A stretch of DNA of 64,000 nt from Rubricoccus marinus (GTDB taxonomy: Bacteria > Bacteroidota > Rhodothermia > Rhodothermales > Rubricoccaceae): NCBI RefSeq assembly GCF_002257665.1, contig NZ_MQWB01000001.1, positions 3,297,119-3,361,118 of the forward strand. The letters run 5' to 3'. A program made the translations under genes and the position numbers. Positions 16,253-23,416 of the stretch are shown here, piece by piece. Every line of letters starts with the position of its first letter. Position 1 is the stretch's first letter. Under the pieces are notes generated by a model that worked only from the letters and a program-made list of their open reading frames with translations, ran no database searches and was not told the DNA's origin.

Positions 16253-16938
16253 GGGTAGGGGGTGCTGGGTTTGGCGGTGCGGCGCTCGCGGACCGATGCC
16301 GCGACGCCGCCGGTGTAGAGCCACGCGAGCGCGTCGATGAGCGGCGCGCGCATGAGGTCGAGGTAGGCCGGGGCGTCGAGGCCGCCGAGCGCGAGGTCGA
16401 GGCCCGGTGCGGATCCGGTCGAGGCGGGCGTGAGCGTGCGGTACATGAGGTCCCCGGCCTCGCCAGAGGCGGCCTGCGCGTCGGCGGCGGCGAGGGCGAG
16501 CCACGCCTCGACGGCGCCAGAGGCCCACGCCCGCGCCGTCTCGGCCGGGCACTCCGCGAGTGCTGAGAGCACGCCGTCGGCGCCTGCGTAGCAGACCGGG
16601 AGCGCGCGGGCGAGCTCGTCGCGGGTGGCGCAGTCGAGGACCGAGGGGCTGTCGCCAGAGGGGCCGCTTTCTGGCCTCGCCATCGCGAGCGGGTCGGTCG
16701 CGAACGGGTGCCAGCGGACGGTGCCCTCGGCGTAGCCGTAGGAGCCGAGCGCGTGGGCGAGACGGCGGATGCGGCCGAGCGACGGCGCTTCTGGCGCGAG
16801 CGCGAACGGTCCGGAGGGGTCGGCGAGACGGCGTGCCCATTTGCGGAGACGGCGGCGCTCGCGGAAGCCGGGACGCTTGGCGGCCTCTGGCGCGGTTGCG
16901 GCGCGGGTCTCGTCGTGGGGTGAGTCGGCGGCCATCAT
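16249..16938 (-). CDS. Hypothetical protein upstream of tape measure
   Basis: 229 residues from ATG 16938, overlapping the preceding stop (ATGA) and itself overlapping the tape-measure start. Sequence is Ala/Arg/Pro-rich with helical stretches (RRRLRKWARRLADPS, RIRRLAHALGSYGYAEGTV, DAPAYLDLMRAPLIDALAWLYTGG). In siphoviruses the two genes before the tape measure encode tail assembly chaperones, often joined by a programmed frameshift. Position and tight overlap suit that role, but I could not identify a slippery site or homologous motif, so the link is contextual only. Confidence 0.55.
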   Translation of the reverse strand: MMAADSPHDETRAATAPEAAKRPGFRERRRLRKWARRLADPSGPFALAPEAPSLGRIRRLAHALGSYGYAEGTVRWHPFATDPLAMARPESGPSGDSPSVLDCATRDELARALPVCYAGADGVLSALAECPAETARAWASGAVEAWLALAAADAQAASGEAGDLMYRTLTPASTGSAPGLDLALGGLDAPAYLDLMRAPLIDALAWLYTGGVAASVRERRTAKPSTPYP

Positions 16939-17453
16939 GCGAGGGGGGTGCGGCGCTCGCGCGCCAGGCGGGCGCCCTCGACGTAGCCCACGGCGAGGAG
17001 CACGTGGGCGAGCGCGATCTGGAGAAGGCTCCCCTCTGGCGCTCGCGCGAAGTCGCGCCGGAGCCGCGGCACGTCGGCCGGTAGCTCTGGAGGCTCTGGC
17101 GCGAGGTGGGGCCACGCGCTGAGATCTTCGGGCTGGTACCCTTCCGGGTGGAGCGCGTCGAGTGCCTCGGACCAGGCAGAGAGCGCAGCATCGGCGGCCT
17201 CTGGCCACGGGTCGGCGCCAGAGACCCGGCACTCGTCGCGATAGGCGTGGAGCGCCTGCTCTATCGCGGCCGTCCGGGCGTCGCGCGCGGTGTCCGTCAT
17301 GGCCTCCTGAGCGTCCAATTCGTCGGCGCAGACGTCGGCGGCGGGGTCGCCCGTCGCGCGCGTTGCGTCGGCGAAGAAGAGCATCCACGCGGATCGGTGC
17401 CGGTCGCGCGCGGCGTCCTCGATGCGGGAGAGTCGGGTGGATGTACTAGGCAT
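16935..17453 (-). CDS. Hypothetical protein, possible tail-assembly partner
   Basis: 172 residues from ATG 17453 (MPSTSTRLSRIEDAARDRHRS), overlapping the preceding gene by 8 bp and the following by 4. The protein is acidic and helical (ADVCADELDAQEAMTDTARDARTAAIEQALHAYRDECRV), with a C-terminal LLQIALAHVLLAVGYVEGARLARERR helix. No known domain. Tight coupling suggests equal expression with the two genes after it; see the entry at 16249 for the chaperone possibility. Confidence 0.55.
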   Translation of the reverse strand: MPSTSTRLSRIEDAARDRHRSAWMLFFADATRATGDPAADVCADELDAQEAMTDTARDARTAAIEQALHAYRDECRVSGADPWPEAADAALSAWSEALDALHPEGYQPEDLSAWPHLAPEPPELPADVPRLRRDFARAPEGSLLQIALAHVLLAVGYVEGARLARERRTPLA

Positions 17454-17715
17454 CGGTAGAGGGGGATGCAGCCTCACAGCGCTCGCGGTCGCGGCGGTCA
17501 GCGAGGCGCTCGGTGAGCGGCGGCGAGATGCGGACACAGCCCCAGACGACAGGACGCGGGGACGCGGCCTCGTCCATCGCGAGGCGGGTCTCGACGGCGG
17601 GCTCTTCGGTGCCGTCGGCGTTCACGGTATAGAAGTGGAGCACAGGGTCGGAGGGCGAGGAGACCTCGGCGGCGGCGCGTTCGGCGCGGGCGAGGCGGGA
17701 GCGGATGGACGGCAT
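17446..17715 (-). CDS. Small hypothetical protein
   Basis: 89 residues (MPSIRSRLARAERAAAEVSSPSDPVLHFYTVNADGTEEPAVETRL). A basic helix leads to a beta-rich middle and a charged C-terminus. Found in the middle of the coupled operon, two bp after the upstream stop and overlapping the next start. No function recognised. Confidence 0.5.
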   Translation of the reverse strand: MPSIRSRLARAERAAAEVSSPSDPVLHFYTVNADGTEEPAVETRLAMDEAASPRPVVWGCVRISPPLTERLADRRDRERCEAASPSTDA

Positions 17716-17717
17716 GG

Positions 17718-18092
17718 TCAGGCGGATGCGGGGGAAGACGTGAAGCCTCTGGCGGTGCCGCCTCTGGCGCCAGAGGCCTCGGCGGTGCGAGAGGCGGCAC
17801 CCGTTGCAGGCGTCTCGGCGGCGGCCTCTAACGACGCCTCCAGAGCGGCGAGACGGGCCTCCAGCTCACCGGTCTCGATGAGGCGGGCGTACGCGCCGGA
17901 GGCCTGTGTGAGCGCGTGGACGGCTCGGAGCACGCCGTCGATGTTGCCGCGCTCGGCGGAGTCCATCAGCACGGCCTCGGCGGCTTCGACGGCGCGCCAG
18001 AGGCGGCCACGCATCCCGCTAAGGGTCCCTTTCGTGCGCCGCTGTCGCTTCGCGAGGCGGGCGAGATGGGTGTTGTTGCGATCTACGGGCAT
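17718..18092 (-). CDS. Small helical protein, possible DNA-packaging/HTH type
   Basis: 124 residues from ATG 18092. The first 80 are helical and basic (NNTHLARLAKRQRRTKGTLSGMRGRLWRAVEAAEAVLMDSA, VHALTQASGAYARLIETGELEARLAALE), reminiscent in shape of small terminase-like or DNA-binding phage proteins; I cannot assign it more closely. The C-terminal 45 residues are Ala/Gly/Thr-rich and contain EASGARGG, encoded by one perfect copy of the 16-bp palindrome at 17761-17776, one of only two such copies seen inside a gene. Confidence 0.55.
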   Translation of the reverse strand: MPVDRNNTHLARLAKRQRRTKGTLSGMRGRLWRAVEAAEAVLMDSAERGNIDGVLRAVHALTQASGAYARLIETGELEARLAALEASLEAAAETPATGAASRTAEASGARGGTARGFTSSPASA

Positions 18093-18703
18093 CTTTGACG
18101 GGGCTGTCGAGGGGATCCCCCCCCTCTCTGTGTGGATGGCGCGCGGCTGGACGTGTCCGCGGACACCTTTGAGGGCGTTGGCGTGCGAGCCTCTGGCGGC
18201 GGCGACGTGCGACCGAAGACGAGGCGGGCGGCGTCGCGGCCGTGCTCGTTCGTGCGCGCCTCCCACCCAGCCAGGCGGCGGAGCGTGTCGGCGTCCCACT
18301 TGGCCACGCGCTTCGGCTCGACGAGCGCGACCGCCCAGCCGTGCGAGGCGCAGAGGTCGGCGTAGAAGCCCGTCAGGAGGTCGGTGTGCCCCACGGCACG
18401 CGCGATGCGGTCTCGCTCGCCTCGGTTCGCGTTCCGGTTGCGCGCGTAGATGGGGAGCGGGCGCGAGTCCTCGATCCAGACGCCGCGCACCAAGACGGCG
18501 CCTGCAGCGTGCTCCCGCGCGAGGGCGTCGAGGTGCCGCACCGTCGCCAGAGGCCCAGCGGACGCGACGGACACGAGGCGGCCATCGGCACCGTCGGCGA
18601 GGGCGAGGCCTGTTGTGGTACCAGGGTCTATGCCCAGGTACAGAACGCGGGGCGGGTTCGGTGGCAGCATCTCAGAAGGGGGCATCGGTGGAGAGTCGGA
18701 CAT
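18083..18703 (-). CDS. RuvC-like (RNase H fold) junction-resolving nuclease
   Basis: About 206 residues. YLGIDPGTTTGLAL supplies the first catalytic Asp of the RNase H fold; VWIEDSRPL gives the central acidic residue; WEARTNEHGRDAARLVFG matches the terminal HxxDA of RuvC-type resolvases. It would cut branched DNA made during replication or recombination, before packaging in phages. ATGs at 18703, 18685 and 18670 are possible; the first overlaps the primase by 32 bp, the last starts just behind its stop. The C-terminal 40 residues are low complexity. Its place straight after the primase fits a DNA-processing unit. Confidence 0.75.
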   Translation of the reverse strand: MSDSPPMPPSEMLPPNPPRVLYLGIDPGTTTGLALADGADGRLVSVASAGPLATVRHLDALAREHAAGAVLVRGVWIEDSRPLPIYARNRNANRGERDRIARAVGHTDLLTGFYADLCASHGWAVALVEPKRVAKWDADTLRRLAGWEARTNEHGRDAARLVFGRTSPPPEARTPTPSKVSADTSSRAPSTQRGGGSPRQPRQRCP

Positions 18704-21488
18704 CCGAGAGCGGGAACGATGTCGGCATCCCGTCCACGTCGACCGAGACGCGCCCGGCCTCTGGCGCAGCGGAGACGGTCCCATTCCCTTGCGGCGTGCT
18801 GACGACGTCGCCTGGCGCGAGCGGCGCGACAGCGGACCCCTTGGAAGGAGACCGTCGGATACCGTCCCGACCGTCCGCACCGTCCGCTTGTCCGTTTCCT
18901 GCGCGTACGGGGCGATAATTGGCGGACGGTTGGGCGGACGGTCGGACGGTCGGAGGCGGACGGTTGGGAGCGTCGGCGGACGGTTGCGGACGGTCGGCGA
19001 ATCCTATACCGTCCGCCTCGAAATCAACGCTCGCGCCGTCGCCAGAGGCGATTTCGGAAGCGTCCGGGACGGAGGCGGACGGTGCGGACGGTTGTGTGCG
19101 CCCATGTTCTGCATGGGCATCCTCGACCTGCCTCAGCACCCAGAGGCGCGAGCGGTCCTTCCCGCCGCGGGCGCGCTCGCTGTCGATGCCGACGGCGCGG
19201 AGCGGAGGCGCGGAGCGGGTCACGGCCGACGAGAGCGCGCGCGGCGTGCGGGGCCAGCCGTGTGGCATCCGGCGCTTCTCGTCCTCCTCGCGGTGGAGCA
19301 GCGTGAGCCGGTCCAGCAGTTCGCCGGACGTGCCGGTGAAGAAGACCGCCCCGGCCTCTGGCGCGGCGGCGTCGCGGAGCGCGCGGATGAGCGTGGCCAC
19401 AGGGTCCGCGTCGAGGGCGGCCTCGACCAGCTCGTCTTTCGCGCTGTCGAAGGCGGACAGGAACGTGCCAGGCCCGAACGGGAGGCCCCCGGCGTCTTCG
19501 CACGCGATCACCCAGCGGGCGGCGTCGGCGAGGCGTGGCAGACGATCCGGATGCGTGTGGGGCAGGCGCTCCAGCCCGAGTGCCGCGGCGTCGAGGAGCG
19601 CGCCGAGGATGCGAGGATGCGCCTCCTGAAACGCGGAGTCCAGCGCCGACTCGGTGCGCCTGTTCTCGTCGGGGATGCGCTCCAGCGTGACGGCAAGCGT
19701 CCGCTCGGCGAGGTCGGGTCGGCTCACCGCGTCGCCGATGGCCGTCAGGATCTGGCGGCTCGTCGTGTTGAAGATCTGCTCCTCGTCGTCGGTGTGGAGC
19801 ATACGCGTCGCGTAGCCGCCTCCGGTGGCGAGCCTGCACATCACGTCCGAAAGCGCGGGCGAGATCGTGCTCACGTTGTCGTAGACGAGCACGGCCGAGG
19901 ACTGCGCCGAGATGAACGCCTCTCGCTCGTTGCGCGGGAGCGAGCGGAGCGCGGCGACGTTGGGGTCGATGACGGAGCGGATGATCCGCGCCGCCGTGCT
20001 CTTGCCCGTCCCCTGCTCTCCTGAGAGGCCGAGGATGGGGTACGGGCCTCGGCCGCGGAGCGCGATGAGCAGCCAAGCGGTGAGGAGCACAGACGCCGTC
20101 GGCGTCGCGTTGACGAACTCGCCCAACTCGCTCACTTCTCCACCGGAGACGGGCTCTGGCAACGGGAGCGCCCCGCTGCGGCGTACGAAGCGGACGGGGC
20201 AGGCCTCTGGCGCGATGATGGACCAGCCTCCGGGGCGGGTCTCGACCACGCGGCCGGACTCGTCGCCGAGGTCGAGGTAGAGCCTCAGCACGCCGCCCTC
20301 GTCTTCGGCCTCGGCCACGCGGACGGCCGTCCGGTGCTCGGACCCCTCGTAGAGCGCGACGCCGGTGAGCACGCCGAGCGCGTCCTCGGTCGCCTGCCCG
20401 CCGGGCGTGCGCCCCTCCTCCTCGTAGTAGAGCCGGTGGAGGTAGGACTTCACGCGGGTCGAGCGCAGCGGCAGCGATTCCCGGCCTCCCGCGGGGTTGG
20501 GCAGCGTGGCGTAGGGCTTCCCCTCGGCGTCGTGCCAGAGGTCGAGCCGCGCGCGGGCGATCTCCACCAGGCCCGTCGACGCGGACGGCGGGCGGCCTTT
20601 CTTCTCCTTCGGCTCCTCTGAGGGCTCGTCGCGCGCCAGAGGCGAGTCCGCAAACGTGGGGGCGTCTCGCACGAGGGCCTTGAGCGCATCCGCCGTGCCG
20701 CCAGAGGCCAGCCAGTCGGACACGTCTCCCTTGACGGGCATCGGCGCGCCCGTGGCGAGCGCGGAGAGGTCCGGGACGACGACCGAGGCCGCGGTCCCGG
20801 AGAGCGACGCCGCGACGGTTCGGGCGTGCGTGCGGCCCGTCGCGTCGTTGTCCGGGATCAGGACCACGTGCGCCGACGCCAGAGGCGCCGTGTGCTCCTC
20901 GCCCCACTTCCCTGCCCCGCCGTCGTTGCACGTCGCGACGAAGCCGAGGTCCGCGAGACGGTCGGCGTCCTTCTCGCCCTCGACCACGAACACGCGGCGG
21001 CCGTCGGCGACGGCTTGGAGGACCTCGGGCAGGCGGTAGAGTGGACGTTCGGTGCCGTCGAGGTTGTAGAGCCACCGCTGAGAGCCCGCGCCCCGACGGC
21101 GGACGGTGAACGTCTTGGCGTGGCCACGGGCCGGATGCCCTCGCTTCGGCTCCTTGCGCACCTTCTCGAAAAGCGTCGCGCCAGAGGCGTCGGTGTATAC
21201 GTGCCGGGCCGTGACCTCGTGGCCGTCGCCCTTCGGGTCCCACTTGGGTACCTCATCTTCGCGGTCGTAGAAGTCGGCGGGCTGCAGGCCGAGCGCGCCC
21301 GCGATGGCGCCGAAGTCGCATCCGCGCTGGCACTTGACGAGCGTGCGGCCGTCGTTGCCTTGCTGCAGCGTGAGGCTCGGGTTGGTGTCGTCGTGAGACG
21401 GGCACCGCAGCAGCACGTTGGAGCCGGAGCGGCGCCCTGGCTTCCCTGTCTTGGCCTCAATGAGGGCTTGGATCTCGGGTGTTTTCAT
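18672..21488 (-). CDS. Primase-helicase (CHC2 zinc finger, TOPRIM, AAA helicase)
   Basis: 938 residues from the ATG at 21488, which overlaps the preceding stop (ATGA). Residues ~28-60 hold a CHC2 zinc finger (CPSHDD...CQRGC). A TOPRIM domain follows near 165-250 (VFVVEGEKDADRL, LIPDNDATG, GDVSDWL). A P-loop helicase region lies near 490-620, with Walker A GLSGEQGTGKST and Walker B VLVYDNV. The architecture matches replication proteins of P4-like satellites and integrative elements: it can prime and unwind at its own origin. Its 3' coding part (residues ~800-890, PQPSADAPNRPPPTVRPSAQ) is low complexity and is written by iteron array B, so the gene carries a probable origin inside itself. Confidence 0.9.
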   Translation of the reverse strand: MKTPEIQALIEAKTGKPGRRSGSNVLLRCPSHDDTNPSLTLQQGNDGRTLVKCQRGCDFGAIAGALGLQPADFYDREDEVPKWDPKGDGHEVTARHVYTDASGATLFEKVRKEPKRGHPARGHAKTFTVRRRGAGSQRWLYNLDGTERPLYRLPEVLQAVADGRRVFVVEGEKDADRLADLGFVATCNDGGAGKWGEEHTAPLASAHVVLIPDNDATGRTHARTVAASLSGTAASVVVPDLSALATGAPMPVKGDVSDWLASGGTADALKALVRDAPTFADSPLARDEPSEEPKEKKGRPPSASTGLVEIARARLDLWHDAEGKPYATLPNPAGGRESLPLRSTRVKSYLHRLYYEEEGRTPGGQATEDALGVLTGVALYEGSEHRTAVRVAEAEDEGGVLRLYLDLGDESGRVVETRPGGWSIIAPEACPVRFVRRSGALPLPEPVSGGEVSELGEFVNATPTASVLLTAWLLIALRGRGPYPILGLSGEQGTGKSTAARIIRSVIDPNVAALRSLPRNEREAFISAQSSAVLVYDNVSTISPALSDVMCRLATGGGYATRMLHTDDEEQIFNTTSRQILTAIGDAVSRPDLAERTLAVTLERIPDENRRTESALDSAFQEAHPRILGALLDAAALGLERLPHTHPDRLPRLADAARWVIACEDAGGLPFGPGTFLSAFDSAKDELVEAALDADPVATLIRALRDAAAPEAGAVFFTGTSGELLDRLTLLHREEDEKRRMPHGWPRTPRALSSAVTRSAPPLRAVGIDSERARGGKDRSRLWVLRQVEDAHAEHGRTQPSAPSASVPDASEIASGDGASVDFEADGIGFADRPQPSADAPNRPPPTVRPSAQPSANYRPVRAGNGQADGADGRDGIRRSPSKGSAVAPLAPGDVVSTPQGNGTVSAAPEAGRVSVDVDGMPTSFPLSDVRLSTDAPF
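18861..19092. repeat. Iteron array B (9-bp unit ACCGTCCGC / GCGGACGGT)
   Basis: Forward units near 18861 (degenerate), 18870, 18879 and 19008. Reverse units at 18922, 18934, 18943 (8 of 9), 18956, 18976, 18986, 19075 and 19084. AT-richer patches (GATAATTGG at 18914, CCTATACC near 19003) lie inside. The array sits within the 3' coding part of the primase-helicase gene. Confidence 0.8.
19100..19118. repeat. 17-bp palindrome, copy B
   Basis: GCCCATGTTCTGCATGGGC: seven-base arms around TTCTG. The inner 17 bp are the exact reverse complement of copy A at 12670. It borders the right edge of array B, mirror-wise to copy A. Confidence 0.75.
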
Positions 21489-21826
21489 GCCACCCACCCG
21501 AGAGAGTCGTCGGCGCGCGCGGCCTCTATGGCCGCGCGGCGCGCGTGGGCCTCCGTCGCGGGGTCGGCGAAGCGGACGCCTGCCGTCCCACGAAGGAACG
21601 GCAGGGCCACGCGCCCACCTCGGACGAGGGCGGAGATGACGATGGGGCCGACAGTGATGTCGACCTCGATGACGCGGACGCGCCGCGAGAGCGAGAACGC
21701 GCCCGTTGCGACGGCGGAGATGGCGGGCACCTGTTGCGGGCTAGGAGCCTCTGGCGGTCGCGTCGCCAGAGGCGGGCGTCCGAACAAGCGGCACGCCGCG
21801 GCTCCGGTTGTGGAGGCGTCTCTCAT
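21485..21826 (-). CDS. Small protein upstream of primase, SpoVG-like region
   Basis: 113 residues, ATG 21826. The N-terminal 45 residues are Ala/Pro-rich; the core (RVRVIEVDITVGPIVISALVRGGRVALPFLRGTAGVRFADPATEAHARRAAIEAAR) resembles the beta-sheet and final helix of SpoVG-type nucleic-acid-binding proteins found in many mobile elements. The resemblance is by eye. Coupled on both sides by ATGA overlaps. Confidence 0.5.
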   Translation of the reverse strand: MRDASTTGAAACRLFGRPPLATRPPEAPSPQQVPAISAVATGAFSLSRRVRVIEVDITVGPIVISALVRGGRVALPFLRGTAGVRFADPATEAHARRAAIEAARADDSLGWVA

Positions 21827-22065
21827 GCGGCCACCCGGACGCGCGCGGCGGGTGCCGTGCGGGTGAAGAGACGGGCCGGACGCCGAGGCCTCTGGCGAGC
21901 GCGCGAGGCCGCTGGCGCCAGATAGCGCGCGAGGTCCGCGGGGCTCGCGTGGATGTCGTCCACGGCTGTCGTCGCGAACGCGAGGGCTCCCGTAGGCGTG
22001 AAGCGGAGGAGCGTAGGACCGCCCTCGGGGACCTTGGTGAGGGCTGGGCGTGTTGTATGTTGCAT
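21823..22065 (-). CDS. Small hypothetical protein
   Basis: 80 residues from ATG 22065 (MQHTTRPALTKVPEGGPTLLRFTPTGALAFATTAVDDIHASPADLARYL), with a basic Arg/Ala tail. First gene of the coupled primase operon, downstream of the hairpin at 22127-22167. Function unknown. Confidence 0.5.
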   Translation of the reverse strand: MQHTTRPALTKVPEGGPTLLRFTPTGALAFATTAVDDIHASPADLARYLAPAASRARQRPRRPARLFTRTAPAARVRVAA

Positions 22066-22126
22066 CTGCGTCGTCGGATACGGCACCCGATTTGACTTGG
22101 CGGTCAGGGTGCCTGTTGATGAAAGC

Positions 22127-22167
22127 GAGAAGCCCCGCCCGGCCTGATGGCCAGTGCGGGGCTTCTC
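22127..22167 (-). terminator. Strong hairpin between HTH gene and primase operon
   Basis: GAGAAGCCCCGC (22127-22138) and GCGGGGCTTCTC (22156-22167) pair over twelve bases; the loop has its own GGCC/GGCC pair. It starts four bases after the stop of the HTH gene (22172) on the minus strand, followed by GCTTTCATC, weakly T-rich. Likely a terminator or attenuator that sets how much transcription enters the replication operon. Confidence 0.7.
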
Positions 22168-22171
22168 ATGT

Positions 22172-22483
22172 TTACGGGGTTGGCGGACGGGCCGGGACGT
22201 GCCCGGCGTCCATGAACGCGAAGACCTCGGACGTCCGGTAGCGAATGGTCTGCCCCTGCTTGACATAGGGGAGCCGCCTCTCGCTCCGGAGGTGCCGGAG
22301 CTGCCGCTTCGAGAGGCCCGTCTCGCGCGTGACCTCGGCGTCGGTCATGAACTCCCCCAGCCTCGAGCGGCGGAGGATCTCTGGCAGCGTAGCGAGGAGG
22401 TCGCTCGCTGTGGACTTCCCGATCTCAGCGCCGATCTCGGCGACGGACGCGGGGATGAGCGCGATGGAATCGGGGAACTGCAT
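22172..22483 (-). CDS. Excisionase-like HTH_17 (MerR-type) DNA-binding protein
   Basis: 103 residues from ATG 22483. The C-terminal 55 residues are a helix-turn-helix of excisionase type: EFMTDAEVTRETGLSKRQLRHLRSERRLPYVKQGQTIRYRTSEVFAFMDAG, with the classic VTRETGLSKRQLRHLR recognition region and the IRYR wing. Such proteins direct excision with the integrase or activate element genes. An upstream ATG (22525) would add 14 residues. It precedes the primase operon and follows the integrase pair, the usual place of an Xis/AlpA regulator in P4-like elements. Confidence 0.8.
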   Translation of the reverse strand: MQFPDSIALIPASVAEIGAEIGKSTASDLLATLPEILRRSRLGEFMTDAEVTRETGLSKRQLRHLRSERRLPYVKQGQTIRYRTSEVFAFMDAGHVPARPPTP

Positions 22484-22663
22484 GGCGAAGGGGCGTGGCT
22501 CTCGTTCACCATTATACGCCCTCATTCACAACATCCCGGCCTCATTCTGTCGCCGTTTGGCGTTTCCTCCGATCCGCGCCGGAGGCCCGGACGAGGAGGA
22601 CAGAGGCCCGAAATAGAGCCCTGCAGGGCCGAAACAAGCCCGACCATTTCTGAACCTACCGCG

Positions 22664-23416
22664 TCAGCCCTTCGGATTCCGCGGTGACCGGAGCACGAAG
22701 GTGAGATCGAGGGGCAGCTCGAACTCTCCCTCCACCATCCGCCGGCGCGCTGTGGCGACCGAGACGCTCATCTCCTCCGCGACGGCCTCCACGAGAGCCG
22801 TGGGGTAGTGCGGCCCCTTGCCGCGGCGCGTCCTCAGCCGGTAGTCCAAGCGGTTCGGTTGGCCCTCGGCCGTCAGGCGCGTCGCGATCCGGGCCGCGAG
22901 CTCGTGAGCCGGGAGCCGCTTGGGTAGCCCGCCGAGGATCGAGAGATCGGCCCCGGTCTTGAACCTCCTGTGGCGAGCCGGGAGGGGGTTCTCAGGGTCA
23001 ATGAAGTAGGCGGCGACGTACCTCGCTGCGTTCTCGCGTACGGTCGGATGCCAACGCTCAGGCGAGGGGGCGATGTCGGCCTCCGTCAGCCCGACATCTT
23101 CGAATCCTTCTCTCATCTCACGGTCCCCACTCGGCGTTGCGAGCGTGTAGGCGCCGGATTTGTTGTAGAGCGCCCGGTGCACCGCGAGCGAGGCCTCGTG
23201 GCTCTGCTTCCACCACGCGGTGAAGCCGTCAATGTGCCCCTCCGCCATCGCGCCCCTCGCCTCCTCGACTGCCACAGGGATGAACGCCGCGATGGGCTCA
23301 AGCGGTACGCGACCGAGGGAGATCTCGTTGTAGAGGAACGCCCCTGTGAAGGCGAACAGCTCCTTTCGCAGGCGAGAGGACAGGTGGTCCAGCGGTGCAG
23401 GGGCGTCTTTACTCAT
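22664..23416 (-). CDS. Hypothetical protein coupled to integrase
   Basis: 250 residues, starting 8 bp inside the integrase 3' end. N-terminal helices (LRKELFAFTGAFLYNEISLG), an aromatic middle (HIDGFTAWWKQSHEASLAVHRALYN) and a C-terminal AVAEEMSVSVATARRRMVEGEF that looks like a helix-turn-helix. Function unknown; the overlap suggests it is co-expressed with the integrase, perhaps as a recombination directionality or control protein. Mostly free of the CCTCTGGCG repeat. The 138 bp after it (22526-22663) show no clear signal. Confidence 0.6.
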   Translation of the reverse strand: MSKDAPAPLDHLSSRLRKELFAFTGAFLYNEISLGRVPLEPIAAFIPVAVEEARGAMAEGHIDGFTAWWKQSHEASLAVHRALYNKSGAYTLATPSGDREMREGFEDVGLTEADIAPSPERWHPTVRENAARYVAAYFIDPENPLPARHRRFKTGADLSILGGLPKRLPAHELAARIATRLTAEGQPNRLDYRLRTRRGKGPHYPTALVEAVAEEMSVSVATARRRMVEGEFELPLDLTFVLRSPRNPKG

